Part shown: piece after piece, positions 55,159 to 61,834 of the stretch
Position numbering within the stretch: the stretch's first letter is position 1
How the letters are laid out: each line of letters begins with the position of its first letter
Made by a program: the position numbers and the translations under genes
NCBI GenBank assembly: GCA_014873095.1
Contig: CP050848.1
Span: forward strand, 3,097,850 to 3,161,849
DNA length: 64,000 bases
Source of the DNA: Planctomycetales bacterium ZRK34
Lineage (GTDB): Bacteria > Planctomycetota > Phycisphaerae > Phycisphaerales > Zrk34
Direction: 5' to 3'
Notes under the pieces: generated by a model
The model's input: only the letters and a program-made list of their open reading frames with translations
The model's database searches: none
Told to the model about the DNA's origin: nothing

Positions 55159-56748
55159 ATGACCGTACCCTTCCTGCCTGAAAGCGCCCCGTTCACACCC
55201 GCCCAGCGAGCTTACCTCAACGGCTTTTTCGCCGGGCTGTTGAATGTCGACCCTGCTGTCGCCGATGCCTCGGCTCCTTCTTCCGGTGGCGGCACAGCGC
55301 TCGCCGAGCCGCCGGAAGATCTCATCGATGAAGACGACATGCCCTGGCACGACCCGGCGCTGATGCTCGACGATCGCATGGCGCTGGCTGAAGACAAGCC
55401 TGCCGAGTTCAAGTTCATGGCCGCCATGGCGCAGCTCGACTGCGGCGCCTGCGGCTATCTGTGTCGCACCTATTCCAAGGCCATCGCCGAGGGCAAGGAA
55501 GCAGACCTGAACCGCTGCGTGCCCGGCGGCGGCGAAACCGCTAAAAAGCTCAAACAGCTCGTCAAGGAAAACCCCGTCGAGCTCTCCGTCGGCGGCGAGC
55601 CCGTCGAATCCGACACGCCCACCGAGATTCGTTACGACCGCGATAATCCCTTCCCCGCGCCGATTCTCGCCATCAAAAAACTCACGCGCGAGGGCTCGGC
55701 CAAGGATGTCCGCTTCGTCGCGCTCGACCTGACCGGTTCCGGCATCACCTACGACGTCGGCGATGCGCTCGGTGTCTTCCCGGACAACGAGACCGAACTG
55801 GTCGACCGCATCCTCGACGCGATGAAAGTCACCGGCAACGAACCCGTCGCCATCGGCCCCCGCAAGTTGGTTCCGCTGCGCGAAGCGCTGACAAGCTGGC
55901 GCGCCATCACGCAGGCCGATGAAGAGCTGGCCAACCTGTTCGCCGACGCCGCGGAGGATAAAGCCGAAGCCCAGGCCCTGCGCGAGTTGGCTGCTGATGA
56001 AACACGGCTGGCGCGGTTCGATCTGTTTGATCTCGTGCAGCAGTTCAAATCCGCCAAGGTGCGCCCGTCGGAGCTGGTGGCCACTTTGCCGACGCTTCAG
56101 CCGCGTCTGTACTCGATCAGCTCCTCGCAGGCGGCATGCCCCAACGAGGTGCATCTGACCGTCGGTGTGGTGCGGTACGAGCTCGACGGCCGCCCGCGCC
56201 GCGGTGTGGCGTCCACCTTTTTCGCCGAGCGCGTCAACCTCGGCGACACCGCCCGCATCTTCATCCAGAAAGCACACGCCTTCGCCCCGCCCGCCGACCT
56301 GAACACGCCCATGATCATGGTCGGCCCCGGCACCGGCATCGCGCCGTTCCGCGCGTTCTGTCAGCAGCGCCTGCACGACGGGGCCGCCGGTGACAACTGG
56401 CTGCTTTTCGGCGATCAGCGCCGCGCCACCGACTACCTGTATGAACACGAACTCGAGCAGTGGCGCCAGTCCGGTCTGATCACGCGCCTGGACCTCGCCT
56501 TCAGTCGCGATCAGGACGAAAAGATCTACGTCCAGCACCGCATGCTCGAAGCCGGCGCTGAAATGTGGCAGTGGCTGGACCGGGGCGCTCATTTCTACAT
56601 CTGCGGCGATGCCAACCGCATGGCCAAGGATGTCGACGACGCGCTCAAACAGATCGTCGCCGAGCACGGCGGCAAGTCCGCTGATGAAGCTGCCGCCTAC
56701 GTCGCCAAACTCGTCGAAGACGGCCGCTACCAGCGCGATGTGTATTGA
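55159..56748 (+). CDS. CysJ-like flavoprotein reductase with Fe-S domain, electron donor for nitrite reductase
   Basis: A 529-residue protein. The N-terminal part shares the PAQRAYLNGFFAGLL segment with NirA, then a four-Cys Fe-S domain (Cys95, Cys98, Cys102, Cys120), then a CysJ/P450-reductase-type FAD domain (RLYSISSS from Arg316) and NADPH-binding domain (GPGTGIAPFR from about 389, CGDANRMAKDVDDAL). There is no FMN flavodoxin domain; the Fe-S domain seems to replace it. It most likely passes NADPH electrons to NirA (and perhaps NasA). Starts 13 bases after nirA; RBS GAGG. Confidence 0.9.
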   Translation: MTVPFLPESAPFTPAQRAYLNGFFAGLLNVDPAVADASAPSSGGGTALAEPPEDLIDEDDMPWHDPALMLDDRMALAEDKPAEFKFMAAMAQLDCGACGYLCRTYSKAIAEGKEADLNRCVPGGGETAKKLKQLVKENPVELSVGGEPVESDTPTEIRYDRDNPFPAPILAIKKLTREGSAKDVRFVALDLTGSGITYDVGDALGVFPDNETELVDRILDAMKVTGNEPVAIGPRKLVPLREALTSWRAITQADEELANLFADAAEDKAEAQALRELAADETRLARFDLFDLVQQFKSAKVRPSELVATLPTLQPRLYSISSSQAACPNEVHLTVGVVRYELDGRPRRGVASTFFAERVNLGDTARIFIQKAHAFAPPADLNTPMIMVGPGTGIAPFRAFCQQRLHDGAAGDNWLLFGDQRRATDYLYEHELEQWRQSGLITRLDLAFSRDQDEKIYVQHRMLEAGAEMWQWLDRGAHFYICGDANRMAKDVDDALKQIVAEHGGKSADEAAAYVAKLVEDGRYQRDVY

Positions 56749-56760
56749 TATTTCATGACA

Positions 56761-56793
56761 TAAAAACACCCGGGCCGACGGTGTCGACCCGGG
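56761..56793 (-). terminator. Terminator of the PEP-CTERM gene (minus), between convergent genes
   Basis: CCCGGGCCGAC and GTCGACCCGGG (56769-56793) form a stem of about ten pairs with a short loop. On the minus strand it is followed by GTGTTTTTA, a proper T-tract, so it terminates the minus-strand gene; on the plus strand the stem could also help end the nitrate operon. Confidence 0.75.
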
Positions 56794-56816
56794 CGCGTTG
56801 AAATATTGACATGACG

Positions 56817-57506
56817 TCAGGCAGTGCGTCGCCGCCGCAGCATCGCCGCGCCGGCAAGGGTCAGCATCATCGCTGTCCCCGGCTCGGGCACCGCCGAGAC
56901 GGTGGCGTTAAACAGCAGTGTCACATCATCGCTGCCATAGCCGTCGAGCGCTACGCCGGTCACGCTGTCGCCGAGATAGACCCGGTAGCTGGCGCTGTAC
57001 ACCGACTGCGTCGGATTCAGCACGGCATAAACATTATGCGTCATGCTGCCGCTCCACTGCCAGATATCACCATCGGATGCGAAGATCGATGCATAGGGCG
57101 GCGACGCCGGCGGACGCTGATACGACTCAAGGCCGCTGTCCTGGCTCAGCCGCTGGACCCAGATCGCGCTATTCGATGGCAGCGTGATGAAACCGGCCGG
57201 GTTCCATCCGTACTGGTAGTTGTACGCCTTGTCCGTCAGCACGGCCCAAGGTTCAGCCGGATCGAATTCATCCGGTGATTCAAGGGGTCGAAGCAGCGGT
57301 GTCGGCACCATGTCATCGACGTGAACACTCAGATTGGTCCCGTCGAAGGAGATGTCCAGGTGCTTCATCGGCGTGCCGTCCATCGGGCCGAGTTGGGCGC
57401 CGCCGATCATCGGTATTACGTAGGCCGCCTGGGCCTGGCCGGCGCCAAGCGCCATCGCGGCGATCACAAATCCCATCATCCAGTTAAAGGTCAACGTATG
57501 ATTCAT
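56817..57506 (-). CDS. PEP-CTERM protein, unknown function
   Basis: A 229-residue exported protein. It has a signal peptide (MGFVIAAMALGAGQAQA), a beta-rich body with LDISFDGTNLSVHVDDM and many aromatic residues (WQWSGSMTHNVYAV), and the C-terminal sorting signal VPEPGTAMMLTLAGAAML followed by RRRRTA. It would be processed by an exosortase. It is preceded by a prepilin-like gene on the same strand (38 bases apart). Confidence 0.88.
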   Translation of the reverse strand: MNHTLTFNWMMGFVIAAMALGAGQAQAAYVIPMIGGAQLGPMDGTPMKHLDISFDGTNLSVHVDDMVPTPLLRPLESPDEFDPAEPWAVLTDKAYNYQYGWNPAGFITLPSNSAIWVQRLSQDSGLESYQRPPASPPYASIFASDGDIWQWSGSMTHNVYAVLNPTQSVYSASYRVYLGDSVTGVALDGYGSDDVTLLFNATVSAVPEPGTAMMLTLAGAAMLRRRRTA

Positions 57507-57544
57507 GTTTCTCTTTCTGTAAAAACGGCTCTATTGATGTGGCG

Positions 57545-58222
57545 TCACTGGGCTGTGCCCGGGCGCCACGCATCGAGCGTGGGTAACTTGAAAGTGGTTT
57601 CAAACGCGCGTGATTCGACATGGCCGTCCACGAAAATGTAATTGCTCGTGTCGCCGTGTCGATACATGTCCACCTCGGGGCTGGCGCCCAGGTACCAGAA
57701 ATGAGCCATGATATGATCCGCCATGGAACCGCTGGCGAGTTCTCCGTAGAGAATTGTGGCGGCGGGGCGGGGCACATCGAGCGTTCTCGGGTACACGGGG
57801 CCTGAGGCGGTCCCTTCGATTTCACCGGACTCTCCGGGCGTCAGTTCGAACCAGGCATTCTTGCCATAGCTCCATACTTCTTCGCGCGGATCGTCCGGGC
57901 AACGGTAAAGGCCGTTGAATAGTTTCTGCCACTGCGGCCCGTCGCCCGTGTAGATACCGTTATCCAGGTACGGGCTCAGTGCATAGCCCCACGGCATGGC
58001 GCGGTGCGCCAGGGCCGAATGGGTGCTGCGTGGCAACTGCTGCTGGTAGTCCTGCGCATACATCAGGGTGGCGTGACCGATCTGCCTCATCTGCGTCATG
58101 CAGATGACCGATCGTGCGACGCGCCGGCCCGACGCCATCGCCGGCATCAGAATACCGACGAGCAGCGCGATGATGGCAACGACCACCAGCAGTTCAAGCA
58201 GGGTGAATCCCTTGCGGGACAT
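57545..58222 (-). CDS. Prepilin-like protein with H-x9-DG C-terminus
   Basis: A 225-residue protein. The type IV prepilin signature KGFTLLELLVVVAIIALL is cut by prepilin peptidase after Gly. The C-terminus has the planctomycete motif HGDTSNYIFVDGHVESR, the H-x9-DG box. These proteins are a large paralogous family in Planctomycetota, probably minor pseudopilins of type II secretion-like systems. RBS and start are normal; it leads the two-gene unit with the PEP-CTERM protein. Confidence 0.92.
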   Translation of the reverse strand: MSRKGFTLLELLVVVAIIALLVGILMPAMASGRRVARSVICMTQMRQIGHATLMYAQDYQQQLPRSTHSALAHRAMPWGYALSPYLDNGIYTGDGPQWQKLFNGLYRCPDDPREEVWSYGKNAWFELTPGESGEIEGTASGPVYPRTLDVPRPAATILYGELASGSMADHIMAHFWYLGASPEVDMYRHGDTSNYIFVDGHVESRAFETTFKLPTLDAWRPGTAQ

Positions 58223-58277
58223 AGCGATCCCCTTGAACAGAGGTTCTGGTGATAAGTCTCGGATTGTCGGCAGGGGG

Positions 58278-58757
58278 TCAGGCGGCGCGCGGCGGGGGCG
58301 GGTCGATCAATGCATCGACCAGGTCGACAAACAACGTCGAAGGCGCATGCGCATAACCCGTCGGCGCGGGCTTGGACATGGCGCTGGTGGGGCGATCGGA
58401 GGTCCAGGTGATCGCCGCCAGCATGAGGGTCAGATCGCGGCCGTGGCACTTGGCCGACTGAATCGTCATGGTGACGGTCGGCTCGGGCGCCTCGGGCTCG
58501 GCACAACATGATTCGGTTTCGGGTTCCGGGGCCGGCTCGGATTCAGACATGCCGCAGCAGCAGGCGGTTCGGCACATCTCGGCCGAGACACACCCGCAGT
58601 GATGCCCCTTGCAGGGATACCATTCGCCGCTATCCGCGATCTGCCCGGCCTGCGGATCGATGACTGCCATGTGAAACCCCGTCGACGCAAACGCCACCGC
58701 CGCGACCAGCACTCCGGTCGCCACCACACGGATAAGGTGTCGCTTTGTCGTAAACAT
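58278..58757 (-). CDS. Cys-rich exported hypothetical protein
   Basis: A 159-residue protein, not recognised. The N-terminus has a hydrophobic segment (VVATGVLVAAVAFASTGF), a signal or anchor. A cysteine-rich patch follows, CKGHHCGCVSAEMCRTACCC, then an acidic Pro/Glu linker with ESCCAEPE, and a Pro-rich end. The Cys and His could bind metal (zinc, copper) or form disulfides. ATG 58757 is chosen; the upstream extension has no signal features. Located 55 bases upstream of the prepilin-like gene. Confidence 0.6.
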   Translation of the reverse strand: MFTTKRHLIRVVATGVLVAAVAFASTGFHMAVIDPQAGQIADSGEWYPCKGHHCGCVSAEMCRTACCCGMSESEPAPEPETESCCAEPEAPEPTVTMTIQSAKCHGRDLTLMLAAITWTSDRPTSAMSKPAPTGYAHAPSTLFVDLVDALIDPPPPRAA

Positions 58758-58959
58758 TTCGGCAGATGCTACCGCGGCATCTTCATGGATTCCACTACGC
58801 CGCCACACATGGCATAGGAATCTGTATAGGGGTGGATCGGGCCTGTCGCGCTACACGACGAACACTCAGCTAGCCGAGTCGTGCGGGCGCCTCACACGAA
58901 AATCACCCGGGCTTCAAAGCATGGCCGGGCGCAGACCCATGGCACAAATGACGACCCAA

Positions 58960-59061
58960 CCATTATTACGGCTAGGCCCGCGAACTGCTCATCCTGGCCC
59001 TCACCCACAACATTATGATCCCGTTGTCATAAGTGAGGTTTTCTACAGGGTATTTCTGACA
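58960..59061 (+). pseudogene. Decayed end of an IS4-type element
   Basis: The plus strand reads ELLILALTHNIMI, then a stop and frameshift to EVFYRVFLTASLS, matching the transposase end (LRAVTHNLMIL ... ELFYRAFLT) of the two complete copies. It is followed by TTTTCTACAGGGTA and TTTCTGACA, a decayed terminal repeat and target. The rest of 58758-59074 shows nothing recognisable. Confidence 0.65.
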
Positions 59062-59074
59062 GCTTCTCTTTCCC

Positions 59075-59797
59075 TCAGATATGGAATACATCAAAGTACC
59101 GTTCATTGATAAACGGCAATACTAGATCAGCAACCCAGTCGTCCATCACCGCTGTTGATTGATGGTAAAATAAAGGATATTCATATAGCATTTCATCACT
59201 TACTCGGATGTCCATCTTGACTTTGTTGATTTTGACCGACCGCCCGTGCGCATATTGGAGTATAATTTCATGATATCTCCATGCGACGATCTCATAATAT
59301 GTGGGCATATTAGCTTCTGCAGGTCTTAGGTTCGCCAACACATATTCAGTCTCGTCGGTTACACCAAGGCGATCCCATAACTCGACATCATCATGCCTGA
59401 ACGGGAGATTGAATGTTTTCTTCATAATGCAACGGGCAAAGCAGATATTTGGAATCGCCTTCAATTGCTCGCTCAATATTGATCCGGAAATAACCAACTC
59501 GATGCCGGGCTCTATAAGTAGAGGGAATACACTGGAATTGACAGCGATTTCAAGCGGTACTTTTGGCTGAGTCGATGGCCGCACGGGCTTATATAATGGA
59601 TGGGGAACTCCTGCACGCCAACTTTCACCGTGATACAATTCTTGCAACAATGCATTCGTGACTTTTGTATTAAAAAGAGGCAGTTGTCTCCCAACAATCC
59701 ACATTAGATGGCCTCCAGAATCTGATTCATTCTGTGTACTTATTTCGTCACTGCTGACGAAAAAAGTGGAATAAGCACATATGTCACCCTTTGTCAT
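59075..59797 (-). CDS. Low-GC hypothetical protein in an Rhs-associated cassette
   Basis: A 240-residue soluble protein with no recognised family. GC content (near 43 percent) is far below the region. It contains segments such as LMWIVGRQLPLFNTKV and ELVISGSILSEQLKAIPN, then a mixed alpha/beta body. Its first codons overlap an orphan Rhs fragment in another frame, so the true start may be the ATG near 59705 (MWIVGRQL). Position among Rhs debris suggests an immunity protein or effector partner; this is only an inference. Confidence 0.55.
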   Translation of the reverse strand: MTKGDICAYSTFFVSSDEISTQNESDSGGHLMWIVGRQLPLFNTKVTNALLQELYHGESWRAGVPHPLYKPVRPSTQPKVPLEIAVNSSVFPLLIEPGIELVISGSILSEQLKAIPNICFARCIMKKTFNLPFRHDDVELWDRLGVTDETEYVLANLRPAEANMPTYYEIVAWRYHEIILQYAHGRSVKINKVKMDIRVSDEMLYEYPLFYHQSTAVMDDWVADLVLPFINERYFDVFHI

Positions 59798-59849
59798 AAC
59801 CCGCCGTGAAGCCGAGCAGGAGTTGGTCGGTGGGGGAGGGAATCTTCAT
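59784..59849 (-). pseudogene. Orphan Rhs/YD fragment (22 codons)
   Basis: ATG 59849 opens a short frame reading TDQLLLGFTAGYDKG before a TGA. The same words (NQLILGFTAGYDKV) start the fragment at 18296. In both places the fragment begins within the end of a membrane-protein gene. It appears to be a frameshifted remainder of the same Rhs-derived piece. Confidence 0.6.
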
Positions 59850-60103
59850 AATAGCAATCTAATTAGAATCATGCCTACGAACAATGCAAATAACAATACC
59901 GTCATCAAAATGATGACAATATACGATGGTTTCAGCCGCTTTGTATAAAGTGCCAATCCGTATGAAATGCACCCGCATAATGCTGTCATGGGACCGACAA
60001 ACATTACATAGTTGGTGCCTATGGCCACCCATATAATGCCTGCAATACATATGAATAGCAGAAGCAATGATATCCAACTAATGTATACACTTGCTTTTTT
60101 CAT
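59846..60103 (-). CDS. Small three-helix membrane protein, low GC
   Basis: An 85-residue protein that is almost all membrane: three hydrophobic helices (about residues 8-28, 33-53 and 60-84) with the basic turn TKRLKPS. No family recognised. Its stop overlaps the start of the orphan Rhs fragment (ATGA), the same arrangement as the membrane protein at 18289-18834, so it may be the immunity gene of a toxin lost when the insertion sequence arrived 50 bases upstream. Confidence 0.55.
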   Translation of the reverse strand: MKKASVYISWISLLLLFICIAGIIWVAIGTNYVMFVGPMTALCGCISYGLALYTKRLKPSYIVIILMTVLLFALFVGMILIRLLL

Positions 60104-60154
60104 ATGGGTATGGAGAAGTGGTTTCGGGAGTCGGGGAAGAAAAGGTGTCAGGAA

Positions 60155-61177
60155 TGCCCTGTAGAAAAGCTCTGATGTTCGGCGCGTGTTCGGTTGCGCG
60201 GTTGGGTCCAAGGCGTTAGATGATGAACGATGAGCCTGACATCCAAGTCGCCACGGAGGGTGACGGCGATGGCCCTGGGGGTCGGCCGGCGGGTGCTGCC
60301 GCGCTACGGTCACCGGTTCTCGCGTCACGACTTCACGCTGCCGCAGTTGTTCGCCGTCCTCGTACTGCGGCAGTTCACACGCAACGACTATCGCGGCATC
60401 GTCGCCATGCTCATCGACTGGCCGACGCTGTGCAGCGACATGCAGCTTGCGAAGGTGCCGCACTTCACCACGCTGCAGAAGGCCGAGCGACGGCTTCTGC
60501 GCGACGCGCTGATCCGCCGCATGCTCGCGCAGACCGTGGCGCTGTTGCATCGTCATCCGGACACATCGCTGGAGACTTCGCCGCTGATCGCCGAAGCGAT
60601 CGACACTGCCGCTGCCGACTCGACGGGCTTCGAACTCGACGGCGCCAGCCGATACTTTGTGCGAAGAAAAGCGCGATCGCCGGGTTTGTATCAAACCACG
60701 ACCTATCGCCGATTCGCCAAACTCGGCGTCGTGGCCGATTGCGACAACCACCTGATCCTCGGCACCCACGCCACGATGGGCCCGCGCCCCGATGTCGATC
60801 AACTGCTGCCGCTGATGGGCGGCATGTGCGTCAACGCCGTGCCGCAACGGCTGATCGCCGACGCCGGCTACGACTCCGAACCCAACCACATCCTGCTGCG
60901 CGAATACCTGAACATCACCTCGCTGATCCCCGCCACCGCCGGTCGTCCGACGCTCAAACTGCCGACCGGCAAATGGCGTTACCTCATGGCCACCGCCTTC
61001 GACGACGAGACCTACGGCCAGCGCTGGCAGGTCGAGACCGTGATGTTCATGCTCAAGCGCCACTTTGGCTCCGCCCTGACATCACGAAAGTATCAAACCC
61101 GCCGCCGCGAAATGAACCTCCGCGCCGTCACCCACAACCTGATGATCCTCAGATTTGCAGAGCTTTTCTACAGGGCA
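60155..61177 (+). mobile_element. IS4-type insertion sequence, copy B (1,023 bp, intact)
   Basis: Perfect 20-bp terminal inverted repeats, TGCCCTGTAGAAAAGCTCTG at 60155-60174 and its complement at 61158-61177. Flanks carry GTCAGGAA at 60147-60154 and 61179-61186, a target duplication now differing by one base at the right junction. The same target words flank copy A, but the element is inserted in the opposite direction. It encodes one complete transposase. Confidence 0.9.
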
Positions 61178-61213
61178 GGTCAGGAACCTTTTTGCTTCGT
61201 TGTGCCTTGTTAA
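60230..61213 (+). CDS. DDE transposase, IS4-type, intact
   Basis: A 327-residue transposase with catalytic Asp130 (AADSTGF), Asp211 (IADAGYDSE) and Glu269 in the Y-(2)-R-(3)-E-(6)-K signature of the IS4 group (Tyr262, Arg265, Glu269, Lys276). The C-terminal about 12 residues (GQEPFCFVVPC) are read out of the element into flanking DNA, so the stop is not part of the IS. The second copy at 19119-20062 is frameshifted. Confidence 0.95.
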   Translation: MSLTSKSPRRVTAMALGVGRRVLPRYGHRFSRHDFTLPQLFAVLVLRQFTRNDYRGIVAMLIDWPTLCSDMQLAKVPHFTTLQKAERRLLRDALIRRMLAQTVALLHRHPDTSLETSPLIAEAIDTAAADSTGFELDGASRYFVRRKARSPGLYQTTTYRRFAKLGVVADCDNHLILGTHATMGPRPDVDQLLPLMGGMCVNAVPQRLIADAGYDSEPNHILLREYLNITSLIPATAGRPTLKLPTGKWRYLMATAFDDETYGQRWQVETVMFMLKRHFGSALTSRKYQTRRREMNLRAVTHNLMILRFAELFYRAGQEPFCFVVPC

Positions 61214-61834
61214 GGGGTGTTCAATACAGAAGCACAACATCGGGGCGGGGTGACGGGATGGGGGCCGGAGTTTGGACACGGGGGGTATTGTCTGATGTTG
61301 GAAGGGGTGGGGCAAGGGTGTGTGTGATTTCATGAACTGGTTCCGGGCCGGTGTTGTATTTCGGCATCGAGGTCAGGGTGCCGATCCGGATCGCCGAGAC
61401 CGACCCCAGAGGGGTCGGCTATATGGGGAGGAGGGGGGCGCTGTTGGGCGCATGGGGTGGTTTTTGATGATTTCGACTTTTTGGGGGCGGCGGGATTGTG
61501 CGCGCGGGGGCGTTGGTGGGGGTGAAAAGGCGGGGGCGCGCATGGGGGTGTCGCGATGTCGTTTCTGGTGCGCGCCGAATGGTTGTTTATGGGGGGCAAA
61601 CGGGTGTAAACGAGCTTGGGAGGGGGTGGAATTTGCCGCGGGCGCGCGCATGGGGGCGACGCGTTGACAGGTTTGTGCGCCGAAGGAGGGAATAATCGGC
61701 GGTTGGGCGGCGTTAAGGGGGGTGGGTACGGGATTTTACCCGGCGGCGGAATGGTCGTTTCCGTGCGCGGATGATGGTAGAATCACGTTCCCGGACCGGG
61801 TGAATCTGCACGTTCACACTCACGGAGATCCAAC
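61214..61834. other. Gene-free G-rich spacer with GCGC motifs
   Basis: No credible gene is seen. The plus strand is strongly G-rich; GTGCGC or GCGCAT motifs recur at about 61448, 61498, 61538, 61568, 61643 and 61675, reminiscent of the spacer at 5440-5840. A short stem CCGACCCC/GGGGTCGG lies near 61404-61423. The promoter for the following FAD oxidoreductase is presumably near 61760-61800. Confidence 0.45.

Noticed and set aside
59846..61063. A 405-codon minus-strand frame joining the small membrane protein to the reverse of the transposase
   Set aside because: Only the last 85 codons from ATG 60103 are a plausible gene; the rest is antisense to an intact transposase.
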